A DNA stretch of 64,000 nt from Streptomyces europaeiscabiei (GTDB lineage: Bacteria > Actinomycetota > Actinomycetes > Streptomycetales > Streptomycetaceae). A model generated the notes under the pieces. That model had not been told where the DNA came from. It did no database searches and worked only from the letters and a program-made list of their open reading frames with translations. This document shows, piece after piece, positions 49,128 through 58,292 of the stretch; positions within the stretch are counted from its first letter, which is position 1, and every line of letters starts with the position of its first letter. A program made the translations under genes and the position numbers. The DNA lies in assembly GCF_036346855.1 (NCBI RefSeq), contig NZ_CP107841.1, positions 930,001-994,000 on the forward strand, written 5' to 3'.

Positions 49128-50758
49128 GCCCGTGCGCCCTCCGATGCCTCGAACCCTTGCTGTCGTACCGTCGCCGCGAGCGTACGGTGTCCGGCCTGCT
49201 CGGCGTGTGTCACCCGCTCCGACGGCCAGGCGCGTTGCCACCATTCGCCGCTCGCGGCGTCGGTGACGGCGCGCAGTTCGACGAGGGCGGCGGCCAGGGC
49301 GCGGCGGGCGGTGGGCAGTGCACCGGGTGCGGCGTTCGGGTCGGCGGCCGTGCGGACCGTGTGCGCGCGGGCGCGCTCCACGGTGGTGAGGGCGTGGGCG
49401 ACGCGGTCTCCGGCGCGCCGGTTGGTGACGGCGACCGCCACGAGGAAACCGACCAGGACGCCGACGACGGTGTCCAGGAGCCGGTCGGTGATCAGCTCGC
49501 CGGGGTTTCCGTAACGGACGAACTCGGTGACGAGCAGGGCCATCGGGGTGACGCAGATGGTGCCGAGCCAGTAGTTGCGGCTGATCAGGGCCTCGGCTCC
49601 GAAGCTGAGGGCGAGGCAGCACAGGACGAGTGCCGTCGGGCCGAGGTGGGCGAGCGGGACCAGGGCGGCGAAGGCCGACACACCGGCGAGGTTGCCGACC
49701 ACGCGCTGCACGCCCCGGCTCCAGGTGAGGGTGAGGTTCGCCTGATAGAGCGAGGCGGCGGTGACGAGGGCCCAGTAGGGGCGGCCGACACCGATCGCGA
49801 GGGAGGCGTACCCGGCGAGGGCGCAGCCGACGGCGGTGCGTACGGCGATGGGGGTGAGCGGGCCGAGCCTGCTCCACAACGGGGCTCGCCCGCCCGCGGG
49901 TTCGACCTCCGCGCCGGGCATCTCGTCGGCGGCCTCCGTCGGGGCGGCGTCTCGCGGAAGGGGTCCGGCACCGCGCAGCTCCCGTGCCAGGGCGCGCAGC
50001 CGGCCGGGGTCGGCGGCAAAGGGTGCGGCGAGTGCGACGTCGGCGCGGGCCAGGAGCGCTTCGAGGGCGCGCCGGGGTTCGGTGCGGGCGCCGGCGGCGA
50101 GCAGTGTCTGCCAGGCGGTGTGCAAGGCGGTCGTGGCGGTCGCACGGATGTCCGGTCGCTCGGGCCTTTCGACGTGGGCGGCCACCGCGTTCAGGGCCTG
50201 GGCCGTGGCGCGGCGCTCCGGCCCGTGCGGGCGTGGCAGGCCGGGGGCCATGCACACGAGCCAGGCCCAGGCACCCGCGACGGCGGACGCGGCGAGGTGA
50301 CCGGGAACCTGGGCGAGGCCCTGGGGCAGGAAGAGGGCCGCCGAGGTGACGAAGGTGAAGATGACGTTGGCGGGCGGCCCGACCCGGCTCGCGTCGCAGA
50401 GCGCCTTCTGCACGGCGGCCAGAAGCGCGCCCACGGTGACCAGCACCACCGCGTTCGTGGTGAGCGAGGCGGCGACCAGGGCGACCGCGAGTCCGCCGAC
50501 CATGCCGAGCACGACGCGGGCGAGGGTCCGGGCGCGGGCGGCGTACGGGCGGTGGTGGGCGTAGAGCGCGCACAGGGACCCGGCCATCGTGTACATCGCC
50601 AGGTCGAGGCGGTCGAGGGCCAGCAGCGTCAGGTTGGGTGGGGCGGCCGCGACGACCACGCCGAGCGCGGGCTTGAACCAGATCTCGGAGGGCCGGTTCA
50701 CTCGGAGGGCACCGGAGAGCGGAAGCCGGCGGGCATGAGGAGGTCCGACGCTGAACAT
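49124..50758 (-). CDS. FUSC-family membrane protein (aromatic-acid exporter type)
   Basis: 544 residues with two sets of about five to six membrane helices: KPALGVVVAAAPPNLTLLAL to AWAWLVCMAPGLP, then IAVRTAVGCALAGYASLAIG, ALVTAASLYQANLTLTWSRG (the FUSC 'W-x-x-x-T' region) and LVGFLVAVAVTNRRAGDRVA, separated by a helical cytoplasmic part. Related to AaeB/YccS/FusC-type proteins that export hydroxybenzoates or fusaric acid. The coupled MarR gene overlaps its 3' end. ATG at 50758; later starts are possible. Confidence 0.88.
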   Translation of the reverse strand: MFSVGPPHARRLPLSGALRVNRPSEIWFKPALGVVVAAAPPNLTLLALDRLDLAMYTMAGSLCALYAHHRPYAARARTLARVVLGMVGGLAVALVAASLTTNAVVLVTVGALLAAVQKALCDASRVGPPANVIFTFVTSAALFLPQGLAQVPGHLAASAVAGAWAWLVCMAPGLPRPHGPERRATAQALNAVAAHVERPERPDIRATATTALHTAWQTLLAAGARTEPRRALEALLARADVALAAPFAADPGRLRALARELRGAGPLPRDAAPTEAADEMPGAEVEPAGGRAPLWSRLGPLTPIAVRTAVGCALAGYASLAIGVGRPYWALVTAASLYQANLTLTWSRGVQRVVGNLAGVSAFAALVPLAHLGPTALVLCCLALSFGAEALISRNYWLGTICVTPMALLVTEFVRYGNPGELITDRLLDTVVGVLVGFLVAVAVTNRRAGDRVAHALTTVERARAHTVRTAADPNAAPGALPTARRALAAALVELRAVTDAASGEWWQRAWPSERVTHAEQAGHRTLAATVRQQGFEASEGARA

Positions 50759-50777
50759 GCCATGACCTTAGCTGGTG

Positions 50778-50791
50778 TTTTACTTGTGAAA
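50778..50791. promoter_or_regulatory. Possible MarR operator upstream of the FUSC gene
   Basis: TTTTACTTGTGAAA is an AT-rich imperfect inverted repeat (TTTAC against GTGAA) 20 bases upstream of the FUSC start, in an otherwise GC-rich region. Size and position suit a MarR dimer. One mismatch per arm makes it tentative. Confidence 0.4.
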
Positions 50792-50953
50792 TAGATTTCG
50801 GACTGTGGCGCTCGTCTCGGCCCCGCACCCCCGCGCGCTCCCCCGCGTACACCCTTGCGCTCGTATGCGCGCCATCGGGCCCGGGCATGCCCTGACCGAC
50901 TGTCCGACCTCACTCTCAGCACTGACCGATGTCGTCGAACGGGGAGGTGCGCG

Positions 50954-51508
50954 GTGCACGGACCGGTTTCGGCCGGCTGGCTGCTGGTCGCGCTGTGCGC
51001 GGTGACCGGGGGCTACTGCCTGCTGCGGATGCGCAGCGCCGTCGAGGAACAGCGCCTGGCCGCGGGCGGCGAGGCGCTGATGGGGTTCGGGATGGCCGCG
51101 ATGGCCGTGCCCGCCGCGGCCATGGCGCCGCCGCGCTGGGCCTGGCTCGGCTACGCGGTCGTGTTCGGCATGGCGGCGGCGCGGGCGCTGTGGTCGGCCC
51201 GCACGAGCCCGCACCATCTGCACCATCTGGTGGGAGCGCTGGCGATGGTCTACATGGCCGTGGTGATGGTCGCCTCGCCGGGCGGCGGCCACGGCGGCGC
51301 GGGCCTGCCCCCGGTGACCGGGGTGCTGCTGGTGTACTTCGCGGGCTACGTGCTGTGGGCCGGCATCCGGCTCATGCCCGTACCGGCCACGACGGGGGCG
51401 CGGGTTCCGGTCGCACGGGCGACCGGCTGGGGTGACCGGCCGGAGCTGGCGCGTGCCTGCCGGCTGTCCATGGGCATCGGTATGTTCGCCATGCTGCTGA
51501 CGGTCTGA
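50954..51508 (+). CDS. DUF5134 membrane protein
   Basis: 184 residues from a GTG at 50954 with GGGGAGG six bases upstream. Five or six short membrane segments: VSAGWLLVALCAVTGGYCLL, LMGFGMAAMAVPAAAMAPPR, WLGYAVVFGMAAARALWSAR, HHLHHLVGALAMVYMAVVMV, VTGVLLVYFAGYVLWAGIRL and LSMGIGMFAMLLTV. The His-rich SPHHLHHLVG loop-helix is characteristic of DUF5134 and could bind a metal or heme. Function unknown. Confidence 0.8.
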   Translation: MHGPVSAGWLLVALCAVTGGYCLLRMRSAVEEQRLAAGGEALMGFGMAAMAVPAAAMAPPRWAWLGYAVVFGMAAARALWSARTSPHHLHHLVGALAMVYMAVVMVASPGGGHGGAGLPPVTGVLLVYFAGYVLWAGIRLMPVPATTGARVPVARATGWGDRPELARACRLSMGIGMFAMLLTV

Positions 51509-51895
51509 GCGGCCCGGACGTCCGCGCCACCGGCCGTGGGCCGCTCGGAAACGGTTCGTCCGGCCCCGAGCCGCGCCTGGTCGCAGTCCGCGTCACTTCG
51601 GCGGCCCGGCCCGTGTCACCGCGCACCCGCCCTGCCCATGGGCCGCGCCTCATGACGGCCGCCACGACCGCCGCCGGGCGCCCTCCGGTGGCGCTCGCGG
51701 CGGGTTCCCGCGGTGGCCGGTGGCTTTCGTCCCCGCTTCGCGGGCACTCGACAGGTCGTGAAATGGCAAAGAGAGGACAAAGGGCAGCCCAAGGACAACG
51801 TGCGGCGCGACGGCTTTGCTCCGGTCGCGGCGCGTGACAGTGATCTCACGCCCCGACGTTGGCCTGAGGCCCCGGGAGTCGGCAAGGATCGCTGT
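51509..51895. other. Intergenic region with no visible gene
   Basis: About 390 bases between two plus-strand genes. Frames are GC shadows. A moderately AT-richer part (CGTGAAATGGCAAAGAGAGG and following, around 51755-51785) may hold the PAP2 gene's promoter. No hairpin or repeat stands out. Confidence 0.4.
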
Positions 51896-52579
51896 ATGCA
51901 CACCCCCACCGTCGACGCGCCGCCCCACCGGCCGCCGACCACCCGCACCGTCCGCGCCGCCGCGGCCTTCGCGGCGCCCTCCGTCCTGCTGCTCGTGCTG
52001 GTCGCGCTCCCCTGGGGGCCGCTCATGTCGCTGGACGAGAGCATCGCGAACACCACGCACAGATGGGCCGTCGACGCACCGGGCATCACCCACGCGTTCC
52101 GCATCCTGACGGACTGGGTCTGGGACCCGGTGACGATGCGTCTGCTCGTCGCGGCCGCCGCGATCTGGCTGGTGTGGCGCCACCGGGAATGGTGGCTCGC
52201 CGGGTGGCTGGCGGTCACCTGCGCGGTGGGTACGGCGATGCAGCAAGGGCTGAAGGCGGCCGTCGGCCGGGAGCGGCCCGCGTGGCCCGACCCCGTCGAC
52301 TCCGCCCACTACGCGGCGTACCCGTCGGGCCACGCCATGACAGCCACGGTCGTCCTCGGTCTGCTCGTGTGGCTCCTGCACCGGTACGGCGCCGGCCGTG
52401 TCGTCGTGCGGACGGCCCTGGCGGTGGCCGCCGTCTCCGTCGTGGGCGTCGGACTGACCCGGATCTGGCTGGGCGTGCACTGGGCGTCGGACGTGCTGGG
52501 CGGCTGGCTCCTGGGCGGCCTGACGATCGCGCTGGCAGTGCTGAGTTACGAGAAGTGGCAGGCCCAGAGGCGTACTTGA
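51896..52579 (+). CDS. PAP2-family membrane phosphatase
   Basis: 227 residues with five to six membrane helices. The three catalytic motifs of the PAP2/acid phosphatase family are intact: KAAVGRERP (K-x6-RP), YPSGHAM (PSGH, His acid) and RIWLGVHWASD (R-x5-H-x3-D). It removes phosphate from lipid-like phosphates such as undecaprenyl pyrophosphate or phosphatidate at the outer face of the membrane. ATG at 51896, AAGGATCGCTGT upstream. Confidence 0.93.
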   Translation: MHTPTVDAPPHRPPTTRTVRAAAAFAAPSVLLLVLVALPWGPLMSLDESIANTTHRWAVDAPGITHAFRILTDWVWDPVTMRLLVAAAAIWLVWRHREWWLAGWLAVTCAVGTAMQQGLKAAVGRERPAWPDPVDSAHYAAYPSGHAMTATVVLGLLVWLLHRYGAGRVVVRTALAVAAVSVVGVGLTRIWLGVHWASDVLGGWLLGGLTIALAVLSYEKWQAQRRT

Positions 52580-52611
52580 CCGGGCGCGGGCGGGCACGAA
52601 GGATCGACGGC

Positions 52612-53334
52612 ATGACGGTCAAAGGAGTGCTGTTCGACTTCTCCGGAACCCTTTTCCGCGTGGAGTCCACCGAGTCCTGGCTCCGCGCGGCCCTGACGGA
52701 CGCCGGTCTGGCCCTGCCCGAACCGGAGTTGGTCCGGGCGGCCGAGGCGCTGGAGCGGGCGGGCGCGCTGCCGGGCGGGGCGTTCCCGGAGGAGCCGCCG
52801 ACGGGCCGACAGGGTGAACTGTGGGCGGTGCGGGACCGGAGCGCCGAGCAGCACCGGGCCGCCTACACGGGTCTGTCCCGCCAGGTACCCCTCCCCGTCC
52901 CCGCGCTCCACGACGCGCTGTACGACCGCCATATGACGCCGTCGGCCTGGAGTCCCTACCCGGACGCCGCCGAGGTCCTCGCCGCCCTGCGGGAACGCGG
53001 CGTGTCCGTCGGGGTGGTCAGCAACATCGGCTGGGATCTTCGGCCGGTGTTCCGCGCCCACGGCCTCGACCCGTACGTCGGCGCGTACGTGCTGTCGTAC
53101 GAGCACGGCATCCAGAAGCCGGACCCGCGGCTGTTCGCCCTCGCCTGCCAGGCGCTCGGTGTGGACGCGCGCGACACCCTGATGGTCGGCGACGACCGGC
53201 GGGCCGACGGCGGTGCGGCGGCGCTGGGGTGCGGGGTGTACTTCGTCGATCATCTGCCCGCCGCCGAGCGGCCGGACGGGCTGCGGCCGGTGCTGGATCT
53301 GATGGATGAGGTGCCGTCGGCCGCTGCCCCCTGA
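52612..53334 (+). CDS. HAD-superfamily hydrolase with substituted catalytic motif
   Basis: 240 residues. HAD fold: motif I VLFDFSGTLF (nucleophile Asp9), cap domain about 20-100, motif II VVSNIGWDL (Ser), motif III KPDPRLFALA (Lys) and motif IV MVGDDRRADGGAA. In phosphatases motif I is DxDx(T/V); here Asp11 is replaced by Ser11. That second Asp is the general acid for phosphoester hydrolysis, so catalysis may be altered or the substrate may be non-phosphate, as in dehalogenases. ATG at 52612, 33 bases after the PAP2 stop, so it may be co-transcribed. Confidence 0.88.
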   Translation: MTVKGVLFDFSGTLFRVESTESWLRAALTDAGLALPEPELVRAAEALERAGALPGGAFPEEPPTGRQGELWAVRDRSAEQHRAAYTGLSRQVPLPVPALHDALYDRHMTPSAWSPYPDAAEVLAALRERGVSVGVVSNIGWDLRPVFRAHGLDPYVGAYVLSYEHGIQKPDPRLFALACQALGVDARDTLMVGDDRRADGGAAALGCGVYFVDHLPAAERPDGLRPVLDLMDEVPSAAAP

Positions 53335-53620
53335 GCCGGGCCCGGTGCCCGCGTCCCGTTCGCCGACCGGCTGTTCGTCACCGCTGGACGTCCGTCCCGG
53401 ACCGTCCCCCGTGCGGCCCGGGACGAACAACGGCCGGGCGGGAGCACGTAGGGTCGCCGCCCGGAAGCGCTGAGTATAGTTCGCCGACAGCGAGTCGACG
53501 CGGGAGTTGCCGGATGTCCTCGCGCAGCGAGCCGGTCGGTGAAGAGTCCGCGAGCGCGGTGTCCCGCCGGTCCCCGAAGGGCCCGGCGGGACGGGTTGAC
53601 CGAGATCCGTGGCGGTGCTG

Positions 53621-55132
53621 CTACCGGTCCACGTCGAAGTAGTCCGGCTGCGTCTGCACGTTGAGCTCGGACAACTGGACCTCCTTGGCCGGATCCGTCC
53701 GCGGGTCGTCGAGCTTCAGGACGTCGAAGCCCTTCACCAGGTCGTTCGAGTAGATGTAACCGTTGTAGTAGTACGCCGACCAGGAGCCGCCGCCCACCAG
53801 GGTGCTGGTGGAGATCGGACCGCGCTCGAAGTAGGCGATCTCCTCGGGCTTGGCGGAGTCGGTGAAGTCCCAGACGGAGACGCCGCCCTGGTACCAGGCC
53901 TGGACCATGATGTCCTTGCCCTTCACCGGGATCAGCGAGCCGTTGTGGGCGACGCAGTTCTCGGTGTTCGCCTGGTGGCGAGGGATCTTGTAGTAGCTCT
54001 TGAAGACGAGCTTGCGCTCGTCGCCCTTGCCGGTGATCTCGTAGATGCCGTCGGCGCCGCGGTTCGGTCCGATCGCCGCGTTGCAGGTGGCCGCGCCGCC
54101 GCCACCCAGCTCGTCGGTGAAGACGACCTTGTCGGCATCCTGGTTGAAGGTGGCCGAGTGCCAGAACGCGAAGTTCACGTTGTCCTGGACGCGGTCGATG
54201 ACCTTCGGCTTCTTCGGGTTCTTGATGGAGAACAGGATGCCGTCACCCATGCAGGCGCCGGCGGCCAGGTCCTTCGACGGCAGCACCGTGATGTCGTGGC
54301 AGCCGGTGGTCTTGGAGACACCGGGGTTCGTGGGCGAACCCGGATTGCCGCCGCCGTCGGGGCCCTCACCGGGGAAGAGGACCGGGAAGCCCACCACCTT
54401 CGCCCTCTCCGGGCGCTCACGGGACACCTTGATGACCGAGATGCCGTCGTGCGGAGGCTTGCAGTCGGGGAACAAGGCGCTCGGCGAGTACGACGAGACG
54501 TAGACGTAGACGTTCTTGCCGTCGGGCACCAGCGTGTGGGTGTGCGAGCCGCAGGCCGTCTCGACGGCGGCGACGTACTTCGGGTGTGCCTTGTCGCTGA
54601 TGTCGAAGATCTTGACGCCTTCCCACGACGACTTCTCGGTCGCGGGCTGCGTGGTGCTGTTGCAGGAGTTGTCGCTGCGCGAGGAGTCGGTGGACAGGAA
54701 CAGCAGGTCGCCGGAGACGGAGATGTCGTTCTGCGAGCCCGGGCAGAGCACCTGGGCGACTGTCCTGGGCGCCTTCGGGTCACTGATGTCGAAGACACGG
54801 AAGCCGTCGTAGTTGCCGGCGTAGGCGTACTTGCCCTGGAAGGCGAGGTCCGAGTTGGTGCCCGGCAGCGCCTCCTTGGGGATGTTGGTCAGATGCTGGA
54901 TGTTGGCGGAGTGGACGATCTCGTCCTGGCCGGGTATCTCGCCGGCGGCTATCGCCGCCCGTGCCTCGGCGGCGTCACTCTTGGAGACCTTCTCCCGCAC
55001 GGCGGGCGAGTCCCCGGGGTCGGGGATCGCGGCCGCCGGTCCGGCGGTGAGCAAGGCGGCCAGGAGGCCGGCCGCAGTCGCGGCGACCCCAATACGTCTG
55101 CGCCGCGTCCGAAGGTTGTTCAACAGGGTCAC
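53621..55132 (-). CDS. Secreted LVIVD-repeat beta-propeller protein
   Basis: 503 residues from a GTG at 55132 (GGGAGGACACA upstream). Arg-rich signal peptide with RRRRIGVAATAAGLLAALLTAG, cleaved near AAAIP. The rest is a series of propeller blades with the YAYAGNYDGFRVFDISDPKA, GVKIFDISDKAHPKYVAAVE and VSVWDFTDSAKPEEIAYFER pattern of LVIVD repeats, plus conserved His (CGSHTHTLV, GCHDITVL, HQANTENCVAHNG) and several Cys likely to form disulfides. Function unknown, extracellular. Divergent from the DUF305 gene, a pair repeatedly seen in actinobacteria. Confidence 0.88.
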   Translation of the reverse strand: MTLLNNLRTRRRRIGVAATAAGLLAALLTAGPAAAIPDPGDSPAVREKVSKSDAAEARAAIAAGEIPGQDEIVHSANIQHLTNIPKEALPGTNSDLAFQGKYAYAGNYDGFRVFDISDPKAPRTVAQVLCPGSQNDISVSGDLLFLSTDSSRSDNSCNSTTQPATEKSSWEGVKIFDISDKAHPKYVAAVETACGSHTHTLVPDGKNVYVYVSSYSPSALFPDCKPPHDGISVIKVSRERPERAKVVGFPVLFPGEGPDGGGNPGSPTNPGVSKTTGCHDITVLPSKDLAAGACMGDGILFSIKNPKKPKVIDRVQDNVNFAFWHSATFNQDADKVVFTDELGGGGAATCNAAIGPNRGADGIYEITGKGDERKLVFKSYYKIPRHQANTENCVAHNGSLIPVKGKDIMVQAWYQGGVSVWDFTDSAKPEEIAYFERGPISTSTLVGGGSWSAYYYNGYIYSNDLVKGFDVLKLDDPRTDPAKEVQLSELNVQTQPDYFDVDR

Positions 55133-55326
55133 TGTGTCCTCCCATGTAGCCGTTCGCGGTCGAACGGTTCAGGCTCCTCCGAAGTATCTTCTTCATCATG
55201 CACAGATCAACAGACGGCAATGTATTTGTAACGAACAAATTTGATCACCGGTCAGCGAAAGCGTGTTAGGAAAGTCCGTCAACACTCACAAGGTGTACGC
55301 CCGTTGCTGTGCCCCAGGAGGTCACT

Positions 55327-55992
55327 GTGCTCGTTCGCCGCACAACCCGCGCACCGCTGGTCACGGCCTCGCTGACGGCCGCTTTCCTGGTACTCGCGGG
55401 CTGCGACTCGGGGTCGGAGTCGGACCCCGACGGCGGTTCCGCCCAGTCGAGCGGACCGGCGGTGATCGCCCCCGGAAAACCCGGTGAGGCCGCACAAACC
55501 CTCTCCCCGGAAGAAGTCCAGGAGCAGCGGGCGGAGGACGACACTCCGAATTCCGCGGACTTCGACTATGTGCGCATGATGATCGTGCACCACACCCAGG
55601 CGTTGGAGATGACCGAACTCGCCCCCGACCACGCGAAGTCGACCCCGGTGAAGCGGATCGCCGAGCGCATCTCGGCCGCCCAGAAGCCCGAGATCGAGGC
55701 CATGGAGGGCTGGCTGAAGGTCCACGACGGTGACAAGAGGGACACCGCGCACGACCACGAGACGATGCCCGGCATGGCCACCGGGGCCCAGCTCAGAAAA
55801 CTCGGCACACTCGACGGGGAGAAGTTCGACCAGCTCTTCCTGAAGCTGATGATCACTCATCACGAGGGGGCGATCACCATGGCCACGGATGTGAAGGCGC
55901 AGGGCAACAACATCCTGGTCGAGGAGATGGCCGACGACGTGATCGCCCAGCAGGCGACGGAGATCAGCCGGATGCGCGACCTGACGGAGTAG
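55327..55992 (+). CDS. DUF305-domain lipoprotein
   Basis: 221 residues from a GTG at 55327, five bases after CAGGAGG. Signal with lipobox VLAGC (Cys about 27), then a linker and a ferritin-like DUF305 domain: DYVRMMIVHHTQALEMTELA and LMITHHEGAITMATDVKAQG, each with the HH/M pattern that may bind copper or another metal. Extracellular membrane-anchored. It is divergent from the LVIVD propeller gene, with which it is probably co-controlled. Confidence 0.9.
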   Translation: MLVRRTTRAPLVTASLTAAFLVLAGCDSGSESDPDGGSAQSSGPAVIAPGKPGEAAQTLSPEEVQEQRAEDDTPNSADFDYVRMMIVHHTQALEMTELAPDHAKSTPVKRIAERISAAQKPEIEAMEGWLKVHDGDKRDTAHDHETMPGMATGAQLRKLGTLDGEKFDQLFLKLMITHHEGAITMATDVKAQGNNILVEEMADDVIAQQATEISRMRDLTE

Positions 55993-56019
55993 CCGGCGAG
56001 CCCTGCCTGTCCGTCGGGT

Positions 56020-56550
56020 TCAGCGCCGGGCGTGGCGGGGGCCGAGCAGGCCCTCGTCGCGCGCCCCGGCGATCAGCCGGAGCGACTTGCGGCGGCTGTG
56101 CCCCGTCGCGCACATCACGGCGAGGACCGGGTCGTAGCCGGACCGCTGCGCCGCGAGGTACTCCTCAGCCACCAGCCGCCGCCCCTCCGTCCCCCGCGGC
56201 CAGGCGGGCCTGGCCCGGCGCCCGGATCCGTACGCGGTCTGCGGCAGCTCCTCGTCGAGGAAATCGGGCGTGGTGCCGCACGCCTCGAAGAGCGGGCCCT
56301 CGATCCAGTCGGCCAGCTCCGCCAGGTCGTCCAGGGACAGCGGCGGCTGGGCACGCACGTCCTCCAGGGACAGACGGCCCTCGCAGACCACGACGAGCAC
56401 CTCGACCGCGGCGCCGTCCGGGAAGGCCAGCATCGCGTCGAACCAGGCCGTGGCGCCGCCGTGCTCCTGCACTTCCCACGCGCGACGCACGGTCACCGCG
56501 CCGTCCTGCCAGTGGCGATCAGAAAGATTAAGAAAGGATGCTTCCAGCAC
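56020..56550 (-). CDS. DUF6214-like hypothetical protein
   Basis: 176 residues from a GTG at 56550. Blocks: RAWEVQEHGGATAWFDAMLA, LSLEDVRAQPPLSLDDLAEL then ADWIEGPLFEACG, GRRARPAWPRGTEGRRLVAE and AVMCATGHSRRKSLRLIAGA. This arrangement matches proteins I recall as DUF6214 in Streptomyces. The C-terminal GHSRRKSLRLIAGARDEGLL looks like a helix-turn-helix-like pair that could bind DNA. A later start may be correct, because the first residues vary. Function unknown. Confidence 0.75.
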   Translation of the reverse strand: MLEASFLNLSDRHWQDGAVTVRRAWEVQEHGGATAWFDAMLAFPDGAAVEVLVVVCEGRLSLEDVRAQPPLSLDDLAELADWIEGPLFEACGTTPDFLDEELPQTAYGSGRRARPAWPRGTEGRRLVAEEYLAAQRSGYDPVLAVMCATGHSRRKSLRLIAGARDEGLLGPRHARR

Positions 56551-56722
56551 ATACGCAACGTAAGCGCATGATCACATTCACTGCGCACAGCCACGCGTAC
56601 CGGGGGCGTACGGCACCCCGACGGCGCAGCACGCCCTCCCTCCCCTCCGCACCCCTCCCCCGGTGGGCCTCACGGTGCGATCCTTGAGACATCAGCGATC
56701 TCCTCGCGTAAGGAGTTCCGCC

Positions 56723-58066
56723 GTGCTGCATGTCGCCGTCGTCGGATCGGGGCCGAGCGGGTGCTACACCGCCCAGAGCCTCGTCCAGCAGGACCCGGAC
56801 GTGCTCGTCGACGTACTGGACCGGTTGCCGTGCCCGTACGGTCTGGTGCGCTACGGGGTGGCGCCGGACCACGAGAAGATCAAGTCGCTGCAGAACAATC
56901 TGCGCACCGTCCTGGAGCACGAGCGGGTCCGGTTCCTCGGCGGCGTCCGGGTGGGCCCGGACGGGGTGCCGGCCGCCCGGCTGCGGGAGCTGTACCACGC
57001 GGTCGTGTACTGCGTGGGCGCCGCGGCCGACCGACGGCTCGGTATCCCGGGTGAGGAGCTGCGGGGCAGCTGGTCGGCCACCGAGTTCGTCTCCTGGTAC
57101 AGCGCGCACCCGGACGCCGTGACCGACGGCTTCGCCCTCGGCGCACGGGCCGCCGTGGTCATCGGCGTCGGCAACGTCGCCGTCGACGTCACCCGGATGC
57201 TCGCCCGCGGCGCGGCCGAGCTGAGCCCCACGGACATGCCCCAGGCCGCGCTCACCTCCCTCGCCTCCAGCGAGGTCACCCATGTCCACATGGTGGGCCG
57301 CCGAGGCCCCTCCCAGGCCCGCTTCACCACGAAGGAGCTGCGCGAGCTGGGGACCCTCCCGGACACCCAAGTGACCGTCAACCCTGCCGAGTTGGAACTC
57401 GATCCGGACTACGTCGACCCGTCGTCCCTCCCTGCCGCCCGGCGCCGCAACGTCGAGGTTCTGCGCGGCTGGGCCACCGCGCCCGCCCCGCCCGGCCGCC
57501 ACCGCGTCCGCCTGCGCTTCTTCCTCCGCCCCGTCGCACTCCTCGCCGACGGTGACCGGGTCTGTGGCGTCCGCCTGGAGCGCACCGAACCCGACGGCCA
57601 CGGCGGTCTGAGCGGCACCGGCCGGTACGAGGAGATCGAGGCCCAACTCGTCCTCCGCTCGGTCGGCTACCGGGGCGTCCCCCTCGACGGCCTCCCCTTC
57701 GACCCGGCCCACGGCACGGTCCCGCACAGCGCCGGCCGCGTACTCCGCGAAGGCGTGGCCTCCCCGGGCGAGTACGTGGCCGGCTGGATCAAACGTGGCC
57801 CGACCGGGGTGATCGGCACCAACCGCCCCTGTGCCAAGGAGACGGCGACATCTCTGCTGGAGGACGCGCCGGAGCTCGCGGGCAGGAACGTGCCGGACGA
57901 TCCCGCGAGGGCACTGCGGGCCGAGGGCTGCACGCCGGTCGAATGGTCGGGTTGGCAGGCGATAGAGCGAGCCGAGGCGGAACTGGGCGCCTCTCTCGGC
58001 AGAGGCGTGGTGAAACTCCCGGACTGGCGGTCCCTGCTGAACGCCGCTCACCGGGGCGCCCGTTGA
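56723..58066 (+). CDS. FAD-dependent ferredoxin/adrenodoxin-NADP reductase-like enzyme
   Basis: 447 residues from a GTG at 56723 with AAGGAG seven bases upstream. FAD motif VAVVGSGPSGCYTAQSLVQ, RLPCPYGLVRYGVAPDHEKI, NADP-binding VVIGVGNVAVDVTRMLARG and the family end GEYVAGWIKRGPTGVIGTNR mark it as a FprA/adrenodoxin-reductase type flavoprotein that passes electrons from NADPH to ferredoxin, commonly for P450 enzymes. No P450 or ferredoxin gene is adjacent. FprA's usual length is about 450-460. Confidence 0.92.
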   Translation: MLHVAVVGSGPSGCYTAQSLVQQDPDVLVDVLDRLPCPYGLVRYGVAPDHEKIKSLQNNLRTVLEHERVRFLGGVRVGPDGVPAARLRELYHAVVYCVGAAADRRLGIPGEELRGSWSATEFVSWYSAHPDAVTDGFALGARAAVVIGVGNVAVDVTRMLARGAAELSPTDMPQAALTSLASSEVTHVHMVGRRGPSQARFTTKELRELGTLPDTQVTVNPAELELDPDYVDPSSLPAARRRNVEVLRGWATAPAPPGRHRVRLRFFLRPVALLADGDRVCGVRLERTEPDGHGGLSGTGRYEEIEAQLVLRSVGYRGVPLDGLPFDPAHGTVPHSAGRVLREGVASPGEYVAGWIKRGPTGVIGTNRPCAKETATSLLEDAPELAGRNVPDDPARALRAEGCTPVEWSGWQAIERAEAELGASLGRGVVKLPDWRSLLNAAHRGAR

Positions 58067-58292
58067 GGGACACGGGGTCCGCGCGACCGGCCCCCACCGA
58101 CCCACACATCGAACTCACCCAGGGCAACACCCCTGACATCACCGAACTGTTCAAGTCCCCCGGGGCCGGCCCGCGGCACCCGCCACCCCGTGAACGGCCA
58201 CGCCTCCGGGGCCCGCATCCCCATCGGCCACCGAGCAGTACCCACCGGGTCGGTCCAGGCGGGGTTTCCGACCGGCGGCCGGGCCGAGCCGC

